From: Holothuria scabra
Lineage: Eukaryota > Echinodermata > Holothuroidea > Aspidochirotida > Holothuriidae
Length of the DNA stretch: 64,000 bases
Direction: 5' to 3'
NCBI GenBank assembly: GCA_037179385.1
Contig: CM074195.1
Location: 27,488,087 to 27,552,086 of the forward strand
Positions within the stretch are counted from its first letter, which is position 1. Each line of letters opens with the position of its first letter. Below the pieces are notes generated by a model. The model did no database searches. It saw nothing but the letters and a program-made list of their open reading frames with translations, and was not told where the DNA came from. The position numbers and the translations under genes were made by a program. This document shows positions 12,923-25,800 of the stretch, piece by piece.

Positions 12923-13349
12923 TCAGATTCTACCACATCCATGGAAAAACCTGTCAATGTTAACATTAAAGCAGTGAACTAAGGGGGAGTTAACTACCCA
13001 ATCGGGTAGGCAATTCCACTCGTTGACAACTCTTTGGGAGAAACTGAACTTCCTAATGTCAAGCCTTGCAAAAGGCTTTTCAAGCTTTTTACAGTGCCCA
13101 CGCACCCGAGAATTACTTTGAACCCTTAAATAACTACAAGTCAGAAGGGGATTCCTTTCACAAAAGAACTTGAAAACCTGGAGCACGTCTCCCCTAATCC
13201 TTCTCAGCTCCAAGGTGGTAAGCCCAAGATGTTTAAGCCTAGCATGATAAGGCAAATTTCTCACCCCTGGAATGCGGCGAGTGGCTCTCCTCTGAACCTG
13301 CTCTAAAAGAAACTTGTCCTTTTCATAGAAGGGACTCCAAGCCTGAGCT
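12923..13349 (-). pseudogene. 5'-truncated non-LTR retrotransposon, C-terminal end of ORF2
   Basis: On the - strand it encodes QAWSPFYEKDKFLLEQVQRR, then NLPYHARLKHLGL, LELRRIRGD and NEWNCLPDWVV. This is the conserved C-terminal tail of reverse transcriptases of CR1/L2-like LINEs. The frame stops at 12923, and a stop lies just upstream of the preserved part, near 13350. The protein is only the far end of the reverse transcriptase ORF, with no catalytic core. Followed by a short 3' region and the (TTATG)n tail. Confidence 0.85.
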
Positions 13350-13549
13350 TATATAGGCCCATATAATTGTGAGATAATTTTTCACCAGCAAAGACGTTAA
13401 CAATTCGCCCCTCTGCCATACTTTAGTTGAGAGCCTCCGGTAAACCGCTGTTTGCCGAGCTACAGGGGGTTTTCCCCATCCTCGAGATTATTTGTGCAAG
13501 TCGGATGAATCGAAGAGTTACAAAGTTGCCTACCGGACCGCTGGTGTCA

Positions 13550-13836
13550 GTTGCATGTTTTGGCTAAAGTGCGACCAACAATGTGAACGGTTACATATAA
13601 GTAACGTTGCGCGAAATTGAAAGGACTGGAACACTGGAAGTGGAACAAGGCAGCCAAATAAATGTATGACTTCCCAGGCTCTACGAATGGTTCCAACTTG
13701 CGAAGCGTGGGGAAATTCAGTCGTCAGTAGGCAGAGTTAAAAGGAAGTTATTGTGGAGTTTAATGGAAGTTATTGAAATTTAAAAGTAAATGGGAGAACT
13801 GTCGAGGCTGATTCGGAATCGAAAGTTTTACAGAAA
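13550..13836 (+). promoter_or_regulatory. Probable REV1 promoter and 5' UTR
   Basis: This stretch lies between a truncated LINE and the proposed start codon. No convincing TATA box is seen. GCGCGAAA at 13609-13616 fits the E2F consensus (GCGSSAAA), which is common in promoters of replication and repair genes. The transcription start is not defined by the sequence. E2F control is an inference from one site. Confidence 0.35.
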
Positions 13837-13839
13837 ATG
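13837..13839 (+). CDS. REV1: REV1 exon 1, coding part (start codon only)
   Basis: An ATG is followed directly by GTAAGT, a near-ideal donor, so exon 1 would be 5' UTR ending in the start codon. Spliced to 16151 it gives ATG-GGT in phase 0, with A at -3 and G at +4, a strong initiation context. The downstream frame stays open to the BRCT domain. The alternative start is the in-frame ATG at 16211 in exon 2. An undetected extra exon between 13840 and 16150 cannot be excluded. Confidence 0.5.
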
Positions 13840-16800
13840 GTAAGTACAGGATAATGTGTGATGTCAAGGGAACCTAGGGCCTAGGCCTAGGCCTATATAT
13901 TCTTAGTACCCTGCTGGGCACCACAATCATGTATGAACAGTGACGGTAGGCCCAATTGGTGCATTCGGTTGCAATGACCTCAGTTAGTAACGTTAGTTGT
14001 AATTTGAACAGGGAGTAAGTTTTGCAGAACTGACCTAGAACACTGCTACTGTTTTGAGTACAGAACGTGGCACCATTTTTCAAAGAAGTACAGAGCAACC
14101 TGGCGTGGTATAAACTAGGCCAGGCTATAGCCTGAGACTGCAGTTAACTAGTCCAGACCCTGGCTCAATATTTTTGAAAGTAGCCAAACTTACTTAGAAC
14201 TCCTAGGCTAAAGACAATAGGCATATTGCTAAGTAAAAGTAGACTACAGAACCTTGAGCAATTGTGTTCTTTGTTTCAAGTTTGGCCATGTAACTTGTAA
14301 GTTCAATAAAAAAGTCTAGGCCTAGGAGATGCAATCTAACGTTACCGTGACCAATGATCTCAATGGATTTATACAAGTTTGAGCCATGCACGCATCTGCA
14401 GGGGAGAACTGGCGTAGGCCTACCTTCAAGTTATATGGCCTGCTAAACCTTACAGTAGTTTACATGAAAAGTGTAAAACTCATTGCTGAAAAATATAAAA
14501 GGAATTGGCTATGGTAAGTTTGTGCACAGGGAAATTATGGTATTAGAAGGAAAGTACTGCAGCCTAGCTATGAACTACATTGGGGCACTAGATTTGTACG
14601 GTATATCACAACCCTACCCTGACCTGTTACTACATTTTTTAATCCAATTTCAAATTTTCATTCTAACCATAAACAATGGTATCCTATTTGAGTGCATGCT
14701 TGCATGAACATGCAAAACCTAAACATGATAAAACAGCATATACACATAAGAAAACAAGGCCTGCTACAAGTTCTACAAGAACAGAAATAAAAGACATGGT
14801 GTGCTAAAATAGACAAAAGTTTTTTAAAAGGTTGAAAATAGGTACCCCAGAGTGTCAAGCAATGTAATTTATATTGTGACAAAGCTTGATGAAACTTTGG
14901 GCTGTAGGCCATAAAAAAGAAATGTTGGTGTAACATCGTTATGTCATTGTCTGAGTTTGGACCACAACCGGAAGCTGGAAGGGATGGATAGTCTGTTACG
15001 TACTGCAGCAATACCAGGGGACTCAGTTTTCCCAATTGCTGCCACCATATCATACCTAGCAAAAAGTACCATGGTAATTGGTTCGCCATATGTAAACTCA
15101 AACTGTATGGTAATCCACCATGCTGCTAGAATTGAATAGGATGTTTTAGCCAATGTTACCTGAGTAAAAGGCGTTTTCTCAGGTGAAGCTTGTCTCTGTA
15201 ATTGCTGCTGTTAACCCCATTCAAACCAACCCTCTTGCTCTATTGAGCAAATAGTCTTTGAAGGGGGCAAAGGCCTTTAACTTTATTGATCTCAAGATAC
15301 CAGAACAGGAGGTTCTCTGATAGATTCAGTATTATTAGTTGCCAACTTGAGATGGCTAAAACTGATTCGCTTCTAGCATCACGGCATTGCCTTTCAATGA
15401 AAAACATGGTTAGTTAGTTAGATGAGATTTAACAATTAACACACCAACACAAATGTGTCATACAGGATGTGTCAGTCAACTGCTTCATGAGAAAGCAACG
15501 AAGACTCCCCATTCCTGTAGATCCAAGGCCGGTGTAACTGTTGTGTGAATATGTTATATGATCTGTGCCCTCAAATGAGCTATGCTTTCATTTTGTTCAC
15601 ACTGCATGAAAAGCAATCAACACATGCTTGACTGGCCTGTTAGCTAACCCCAAATGTTACAGTAGGTAGCTTCTTGTGTATCTTAAAGGTAACTTCTTGT
15701 GTATCTTAATATACATCTGTTACTGTCAATGAATTAATTAGATGTGAAATGTGTCAGTATCAAGTGTGCATTTAGTGAGCTTTATTTCCTCCCAGATAAA
15801 AGGTATATAAGCAAGCAGAGAAGGAGGATGTAACGAAAAGTAAGAAGGAATGTTTCTCCATGTTTACTATTTAGCCAACAACCAAAAAGTTAAAATCCAG
15901 AAATCCTTCTGTTCGCAAGTAACTTTTTAAGATATGTACTGCACTATAGACAAATATTTCCCTTTTGATAGAGGAACTAAATGGGCATTCTCAAACCATT
16001 TGATTATTTGCAGAGTAAAGACTTTATGAGCCAACTAACTACTACAAGTAAATTCTTGAAAAGTACCGTAGGTTTATCATATACTGCATTCAAAAACACA
16101 TGGACCAAAGAGTGTGCATAAATTAAAAGTGAAGTGTTTTTTCTCTGCAGGGTGAAAATTCTAGCCAGCAGGATTCAAGAAACTTTACAACAAAATGTGA
16201 ACAATCAAATATGAACATTTCTAGTCCAAAGTCTGCAGTCAAGCGTAAGCCAACAAGTTTGACAACATATTTCAAACAATCAGATGGGAATGTTTCTAGT
16301 CAAAAATCCACAGTCAGCAGTATCTTCAAAGGAATATCTATCTATGTCAATGGAAGAACAGGTACAGTAGTAAACGTATTCACTATAAGGGGGGTGGAGT
16401 AGCTCTGTCAGGGAAGTAAGGGGGTTGGCAAGCTTTGTGAGGGGACATGGATATACAGGACTCTTTCTCTCTTGGGGGGGAGGTTGAATTTCTTCCCAAC
16501 TCTATAAAGTCCCAACAAGAGCTTAAAGTAATCTCTGCCCGACAGTGTTACCAAAGTCTGCCTGACTTTGCCAAGTTTTTGCCAATGGGCTGGGGGGTGC
16601 AGTCCTCTGGCCCGGTCCTGTGCGGCCATGCCAGTGGAGAATATTTTCTTTCTAGCCAGATGATGTACAAATTTGTGCAAAATGTATACACTTTTATGTT
16701 TCCCCTCCCCATTTGTTTTGTATAAATTCAGTTTCAGTTATTTATCTTCATTAGATGAGATCATGAAAATTAGATTCCTTTTCATTTTATTCAAACTGTG

Positions 16801-19800
16801 AAAACAATTAAAGCATTTTTTAAGACTCCTTAAATATTTTGTTTGTGAAGATACCAATTATTCAGTGATTTTAATTACTCTTTGTGAGACTATAAGCCTA
16901 TTGAGAGAATGTAGCAATCAGAAAACATGATTATTTTCATTGTTCAAAAGACCCTGTAAGTAGGCCTATTGGTCTTGATTGCATGATTGTGTTGGTATGT
17001 ACAGTCAGCAGTAAAAATTGCTTTACTTAGCACTGGAAAATGTCATTATATTGCAAGTCTGGAAAAATATATTTGAGGGCAAGGCCATTTTCTGGTTTCT
17101 TAGTTCTTACAGGTCATGGAGAACGTGGAATGTCATCATTCCAAACACCCATCCCTTCCATAAACTAAATCCCTCCGGAATTTATATTTTGAAAAAGGGG
17201 AATTCTCCTGTAGACCCCCCTTCCTTCACAAAGTTCTGAGTACTATGGCATTGCTAACAATGGGATGGTTGACTTGTCTTGTAAATTATTGTTTTAATAG
17301 TTTCACCAATATGGTTAGGGAAACAATTTCAGCTTTTATCTTTTCCCCCTCCTCTTTTCAGATCCCCCTCCTGAAAAGCTGAAGAGATTGATATTGACTC
17401 ACGGAGGGAGATATATCTACTACCCCTGCAAGTCAAACATCACTCATATTATTGCTTCCAATTCATCCTACACCAAGATAAGAGAACTAAAAAATGGCAG
17501 AGCAGTCCTTCCTAGCTGGATCACTGATAGGTAAGGTGTATGTATGTACCTTTCATTTATTCAAATTCTCTGTTCTTCTTGAATTTTTTCAGATTGCTTG
17601 TTTCGTCAGAATGTAATTTGACAGAAGCAGTCCACTGACTGGTTCGTTAGCTATTCTCCCTACTATTGTGAGATTCTCAGACGCTAAGCACGCCTTGAAT
17701 TTTGAGCTATGCAAGTGTGTAATTTCACACTACCACTCACCTCAAATCATGGTAAGGTAAAGAGTACATTTGTTTGCACCCCTAGATAAAACATGGGATC
17801 TACTTTGCACCTACTTAACAGTACCTCACCTGTTTCACAACTGGGCTATCCCGCTTACCATGGAACACTTTCTGGCTATGTCCTCTTTAGGCGGCAAACA
17901 CAGCTGTACACCAAAATAAGTCTTGGTTAGTCACTTATATTTGACTGATTTGTGACGATATATGACTGATTTCATTGTAATGAACTTAAGAATATTAGTC
18001 AAAATGAAGTCAAGGAGGCTTGATGCTTGTTAGAAACAAATTCAACTGGGTTAAATATTAATAAGTCAGTATTGTTGACTAATGTGATTGATCAACTCAG
18101 GCACTGTTTTGACTTAGTTGTATTTACGGTGAAGTCTGATTACCAAATTTTGATTAAAATTCACACCTACAGTATACTCTCCCTAGTTTCCCAACAAGTA
18201 TGATTTGTTAACACACTTGGAAATTTACTCAAGGCCTGGCTGAGGTACAAAGGCAATGTGGGTCACTGGGCAATTAACAGCAGTTGGAACATCACAGCAG
18301 CAATATGTTGATACTGTACGTAGAACAGTTGTCATTGTGCTACGTCATCTGAAGGAAAACTCCCATGTTCAGATTTGCTTTGCTTGGTGAGAGTATGTTG
18401 AATGTGTTTGTTTAGCATGGTATGTGATATAATGTGGATTATTTAAGAACACAGAATTCAAAAACTGAATCTGGGAGAAAGCAGCAGGACATACTGTAAA
18501 GGTGTAAACAAGTAGCATCATTTGCTGAATAGGGATTGAAGTGTGAGTAATGTAAAAGTGTAATGTTCAAATAATTGTACAGATTTAAGAATGAAGTACT
18601 GCACAGACAATCATAATGTATTATTCATTTGTTTTGCAATTTTTGTTTTTGCAGTGTAAATCAGATCACTTCTCGATTACTTTAACACATGTGTATTAAA
18701 GCTTTGGAAAGGAATTTGAAGTGAATTGATGTCATAGAAACTCTTTTATTAGTTGCAGAACTTTGGTGTCTTACAGTATTGCGATGTGATACTGTAAGTA
18801 GCTTGCAGTGATTATTTAAAGAGCCTGTCCCCTCACTCCAAACTACAATTTTGTAGGGGTTAACAGAAATTCTCAATTGGCTCAGCTCTTTCATTGACAG
18901 TTAGCGGAAACAATACAAAGTTCAATAGCTTGTATTACACAGCCTGTACTGTACTGAGAGCGTTTTTGATAACACTTTGGTGTCTTGTATACTCACACTG
19001 AAGCAATAAACTGAGGTTGTGTCTGGATGAGGATGAATTTTAAACAGTTGTGGGAGGGGCTTAAGTAAGTAGATTAGGTGAGAGGATCAGCCTTTAATGA
19101 GTGGTATATGTTCTTGTAGTAATGAAGCAATTTTTTTTTCCAATAGGTAAAGTACAGGTCTACTATAGGCTGTGTGCTACAGTGCTACTGCAAAGTATTG
19201 AACAAAACTCTACCAACAATGATACAGTATCCTGTATTCAAATGCAACTTGAAAATTGGAAAGATTAGCCAATACTGATTCTGTTTTTTTTAACAGTTTT
19301 TTTTTACAGTTAGCCTGCTTTTTATCAACATATAGACGTTCTTCCTACTGATTTTAAGAAATGGTATTTATTCTGCAAATTTCTGATTCCTGTATTTCAA
19401 GTAAAATGTACTGTAGTAAGCAAATGACATTCTTAAGTAAAACTGAAAATCATTTCATTTTAAAATTTCATTTCACAGGGGTTTTTAGGGACCTATGGGT
19501 ACTGTAACTGACCACCTCTCAAATACGTTTACTGCGTTCCAAAAGATATGTCTGTCCATTTTAGAAAGCACCCTCAACTTTCTTCTTTTTAAAGGCATAT
19601 TTTCATCATCCCAAACAGTTCCAATTCTCCCAACCTACTTACTTCTAGCCCCTCCCACATTTATCTAAAAACTCATCTTTATCCAGACACAATCCTAGTT
19701 CATTGCTTGATGGCATGTCCCAGTGGCCATACAAGTCCATAATGTGTAATCAAGACACTCTCAGTGCCCATGCTGTGTAATTTAGCTATGATGCATTGTT

Positions 19801-22800
19801 TGAATGTGATGCCAATCAAAGAGCTGTACCAATTGAGAGTTTTGATGTATGTATACTGAAACTGTAGTTTAAGGGTGACGAATGACTGCCTTTAATATTG
19901 TTAGTTTACAATTAAATGACTAATTAGAATGGTCACACATGTCCACACTGCCTTTTATGTGTCAGAAAAAAAAAGAAGAATTCAAAGAAGCAAAAATAAC
20001 CAGAATAGCACCATTTTGTTTCATTAGTAGTGTAAAAATCTCAAGAATTTTGGAGTAGTGGGGGGTCCCCCTGGGCCCCCTCCTACTCCTCACATAATTT
20101 GCTGCCCTCTGTAGTTTGTAAACTCTGGAGGACACTGGTTTTTCTCCTGGATACATGTACATGTATTGGTGAAATGTATTGTAATACACAATTTACACAA
20201 TAGATAACCAGCTAATGTTTATGTTCCTCATTTCTCATAACTCCTGATGAATGAAATTTTGATATTTCCTGATAGTGTGACTTCAGGAAATGACCTTTAT
20301 CAAGATTTCATTGACAAGAAAAATCTTGGCAAGCTGCAACGTTTTCCTCTTTGTATTTAATAGTTTATCATCCTTTGTTTTACGTCAAGGAAGTTGAGAG
20401 CATTTTGAAATGAAATGAACTTGAAATACAGAATACTAATTTATGGACTGGGATTTTCCTTTGTCTGTATTCTAAATAATTAGGATGAGTATTCTTTTGT
20501 CTGGAGTGCATTGTGTCTCTGGAGTAGTATTAGTAAATTTACCATTGCTGTAAAAGTATAACTTTTCTAGGAAAAAATTTGAATTAGCCAAAATATTTTA
20601 GATTTTCCATGGTTTATGGAAAATGCTTATTTGTTTCTTTTAATATGAAAGTTTCTTCTAAAATACCCAAATTTTCCTGCATTCCTGTTTCCTAGCAGTT
20701 TGTTCTAATGTTTTTTCTAACATTACTCTATCTTTACAGTAGTGCAATATATGGGAAAGCCCTCAGATATGTAAAAGTGAAACTTCCAATCTTTAAAATA
20801 AAGCACAAAAAGTTTTGTAATCTTATCAACTGTGAAAAGTTTAAAAAGCTACACAAATTGATTCCATCTTTGTTGATGTAGCTTTTATTGGAGCATACTG
20901 TATTTCTAGATTTGTTCCAGGCAAATTCTGTTGTCAGGACTAATAAAGGCCTGATCCTCTCACCCCAAATGGTTACAATTCTCATAACCTACTTATGTAG
21001 TTAGCCCCTCCCACAACTGTCGAAAATTGCATCCTCATACAGACACAGACTCAGTTTATTTTTTCAGGTCAAGTAAAAGAAGACCCCAACTTGTATTATC
21101 AAAATGCTCTTAGTACAGTTTATGTTTGCAATATAAGCTTTGCGACTATGCATTTTTTGAACTAGCTGTCAATCAAAGTGCTGAGCCAATGAAGAATTTC
21201 TGTGGACTACTACAAAAATTATAGTTTGGTTTGAGAAGATAAGCCCTTTAATAAATTTCAGGTCCAGTTGGGGGGGGGGGGGGCAGACTATAAAGAATAT
21301 TTTAAGACAATTTTTTGCCAAGTGTTCTCTCAATACTCACCTTCTTCTCACACTACAAAAAAAGTAATAATTATATTTCTCAAGTTAAGAAGACAATTTC
21401 CTAATATTTGATATCTTTTATTAATTTTGCAAGTTTTCCATAAATTAAAATGGATTGACAGTGTTCCAAGACCCATTAAATTTGGAGCAGGTATGTTTTT
21501 GCACTTTCTTCTGCCCTCAGTTTATACATGTTCAGTACAGAAAATTTCATTGTATAAATCCTTTGGTGTTATTATTTTACTATAAACCTGAACAAATAAG
21601 TGTTCACCCATACTGGATTTGTGATTCCACAAAATTCCACAAATTATGTGTCCACAACACATTGTGGGCACTTAATTTTAAAATGGAGAATGTGTGATAA
21701 GAAAGAAAAAAAAATCAAATTTTTATTGAAGGCTGATAACTGCAAAAAGAAGTGCAAGACAAATAACAGTCTGGTATACTGAACAGAAATTGATTATACA
21801 TACATTGTTCAATGTAAATATTGTAAATATTTAAGAATTGACAAAAATGATTGATGATTGATGATTACCACTTTTTACATATATTGGTGAAAATATTTGC
21901 TAATCAAGAAGGTATGTGCAATACATACAGGTATAAAATTTGGTATTACTAAAGACCAACAGTAATCCTCTCACCCCTAAGAGCTCCAATTCTCTCACTC
22001 CACCATACTTCGTACCTTAAGTCCCCCCAACAACTGTTTAAAACTCATCCACATCATACACAATCTCAGTTTATTGCTTCAGAGTGAGTATACAAGACCC
22101 CAATGTGTTACCTTAATACTCTCCGTAAAACACTATGCATGTTGTGTGATATGAGCTATAGCAGTGGCGTATCTAGACACTTTCCGGGGGAGGGGGAAGA
22201 GACCACCCAAATCATTTTTCGATTTTTGTTTTAAAGTGTGAACCGGTGAGTGAACACCACTGAAGAGGGATGCAACTTGGGGCAAATTTTCCCCTTTTTT
22301 TAAACGAATATTTGAAAACAAGTGCTTGTATTGCAGAATAATTTGGGGATTTTGTGTTTCCTGTAATGAAATTTAAACAGTTGGGAGATTACTAGATCTA
22401 CATTTTGTATTGGCAAATCTAAGATTTCAAGGCGACCAAACATCGTTGTTCATAATATTATCCGCAGCCTACAAACTGAGGCTGAGGACCCACATTTTAA
22501 AAGTCAATAGCTTAAATTGGAGAAAATTTGGAATTTTATGAAAGAAAATTTAAATAAATAGCACTGGTGTTGCCGGTGTCATTTGATGTCACATACGGCG
22601 AATTTCCGATTTCCTCATTTCAACAGCTCAAAAAAAAATGTTTAGCAAACTGAAATTATGAACCAGCAGAAAAGACTACTGCTTCTGGGAGTGCAATATT
22701 AGACATGCAAAGCGCGCAGAAAATTTGCTTTTTTGAAAAAATAACTACAAATATGGACCTTTATATTGGAGAGATTGGGAATTTTATGAAGGAAAGGTTG

Positions 22801-25800
22801 GAAAATCCACACTGTATTGACTGGTGTCACAAATGGCAAATGTCTAAATTTTTCATTTCTCAGAGTCAGCAGGGTCAAATGCCCCTGCCCCCTGTAGTTA
22901 CTCTACTGAGCTCTACTGGTAGCTCTCAGACTGCTTTTTGAACTTGCTGTCAATCAAATAGCTGTGCCAGTTGAGTTGGACTATTACAAAAATTGTAGAA
23001 GAGGTTGTGAGTTGACTCCCTCTAAGATATTATTTGGTGGAAATTTATTTGTTGCCATGACTAGTAAAAATTAGTCAAGCCACGAGGACGCTTACTATTT
23101 AAGAAGTAGAGGTTGTATGATTTGTAATTGTATTTTATAATTTTGTATTACGCCTACAATTTTTCCTCAGAATCTTTGAAAGCATTTCAGCTTTTGCGGA
23201 CCCCTAATTTTTCTACGGACCCCCATGGACCCCTTTGCGGACCCCCAAACAAGCTTCACAGACCCTCTGGGGGTCTGCGGACACCATGTGGAGAATCACT
23301 GCTGTAGATGGCTTGGTTACAGTTGGGATGAATTTCTTCCAGTTTTCATCAAGGCTGCTGAATGTAAAGTGGGCACAGTGCCTAGGGTCCGCTCTATAGT
23401 CGCCCGTCTCATTGGTCCCCCGTCTCATTGGTCCCCAGTCTCATTGGTCCCCAGTCTCATTGGTCCCCCATCTCATTGGTCCCCCATCTCATTGGTCCCC
23501 GTCTCGTTGGTCCCCCATCTCGTTGGTCCCCCATTTAGCGTAATTCGTCTCATTAGTCCCCCGTCTGAATGGTTCCCCTCTTGTTATTTCGTCTCATTGG
23601 TTCCCAGTCTCATTAGTCCCCCATTGGTGCCCTGTCTCATTGGTCCCGAGTCTCATTGGTCCCCCATCTCATTGGTCCCCCATCTCATTGGTCCCCCATC
23701 TCATTGGTCCCCCATCTCATTGGTCCCCCATCTCATTGGTCCCCCATTTAGCGTAATTCGTCTCATTAGTCCCCGTCTGAATGGTTCCCCTCTTATTATT
23801 TCGTCTCATTGGTCCCCAGTCTCATTAATCCCACGTCTCATTTGTCCCTCAGGTTAGGGTTTAGGGTTAGGATTAGGGGACCAATGAGGGTTAGGGTTTA
23901 GGGTCAGGGTTAGGGGACCAATGAGACAGGGGACTAATGAGACGGGGGGGACTATAGACATTATCCCCAATGTCTAAGTTCCTTTCTCTCCCTTTACAAG
24001 TCAGTGTCCTGTTTGTCCAGAAATCTGATACTGCTGAAACATTTTGAAAAATGACCCAGGTGCTCAGTCTCTTCAAGACAGTGGCGTAGAACTCCCCCCC
24101 CCCCATGACCCAACCTTGCAATGCAAAAAACACCTAAAATAGTTTTTTTCTCTCTATCCTTAGACTTTTCCCTCATGTCGTGCCTCCAAACCCCCCTTCA
24201 AGACACCAAAACCCTCCCCATGACACAATCCTGGCTACGTGCTTGCTTCAAGAACTGTTTTCAGTACCATTTAGGCCTAAAAGGCCATTAAGCATTTGAA
24301 AATGGCCATGCAGGTTGACATTTGATAGCAATTTATCTCAGAATAAATTAAAAGGGGATGAAACCCTTTAATGCACTAAGTAATTTGATTCCCTTTTTGC
24401 CATTCACTTATTTAAGAATTTGTCACAAGTTGTTATTTGAACCCTAAAGTTGTTGGGATTCTAAAAATACAGAAATACAGAACTACATTTTTTTCAAATT
24501 CATTAGTTACACGTAGATGAGGTTTAAAGAAATACAACCATAATTTATGTGTTACACAGTGTCAATGTGTAGATGGAAAAGTAAGATTAAGCACTGCTTT
24601 AAACGTGGCTCAAATTCAAGCCAGGTTTCAAATACAGCTCTGACATGGTGCGAGTTCCCATAAGATTCCTTTTATGACAGGCAAGGAAATATTGTGGGCA
24701 TATTCTACAACCCTCAGCTCACCGGGGGGGGGAGGGGGAGGGGGAGGAGGGAGGGTTCCAAACACTGAGCCTAGCTGAAAATTCCCTTTGGAACCTTTGG
24801 GAAAACCCTTTAAGCTCAAAGTGTTTCAAATGGTACCCTTTGGAAATACCCTTTGCATCCAAAGGGTTCTCTTGGTAATTGATGGAAATTGGACAAATCT
24901 CAAAGGGAATTTCCAAATTACCCTTTACAAAACCAAACCCTTTTGAAAACCCTCTCGAACCTTTTGAAACCCATTAAAAAGAAATGGGACAAAAGGGTCT
25001 CAAAGGGAATTTTCTGCTGGGAAGGGGCTTGCTCACTTTTGTGCAGACAACTGCCAGTTGTTGGATGTGCACAGTGATAACAGTCTTTTGTCTATGCACT
25101 TTATCTGCATCAGGGACAAACTACTTGTCACACATGACCTAACCCCACCTTGATGTGGTTAAACGTGATACCCAGGACCATGCATTTCTGTAAAAATTAC
25201 TAAATCAGTCTTTTTCAATTGCTACAGTGCATGTATTCAAATGCAGTTTTCACCCCTGGATAAGTTTTCTGCATGCTAAAGTAATAAATTAATTAAGTCT
25301 CTTACAAATCCCATTTTAAAGGCCAATTTTCTAAGCCCATTTACTTCTTGTAGTCACCATAATGGATATTAATTTCAATATTTTTTATGAAATGGTGAAA
25401 ACCTTCTAGCAATACACCCAAATTAATGTAAAGCTATATCATAGTTATGCTTTTCGAGACAGTAAAATTGGACTCGTGTAGACATGCATGGATTATGGAA
25501 TTAGATATGATCTTGGCAGTTGTTGTCCGCGTCTGATGAAAATTGGCCAAGAAAAATAAGAGTTCATCAAACCCTTGTGATTGTTTGTTTTCAGGGTTTA
25601 AATAATGCATGAAGTTTGAAACGTTATTTTCTTTATTTCACTAAGTACACGGGAGAAATGTGAGAGTGGAAGGCACGTACAACATACAGTTTTCATTTCA
25701 ACTCAAGTATCCTTTTTGGAGGCCTTCTGGAAACTTGTTCAATTTGTGAAGGGACCTTAGTTTACCAGTTGTTGCTAGGCAATCAGGCACAAAATTGTTG

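Noticed and set aside
15790..15815. TATA-like promoter (GTATATAAGC)
   Set aside because: It lies inside intron 1, 340 bases before exon 2, with no supporting start signal. A second promoter is possible but unsupported.
23225..23857. 210-codon open frame rich in GPPSHWSP repeats
   Set aside because: It is a by-product of the CTCATTGGTCCCC minisatellite, with no start context or homology.
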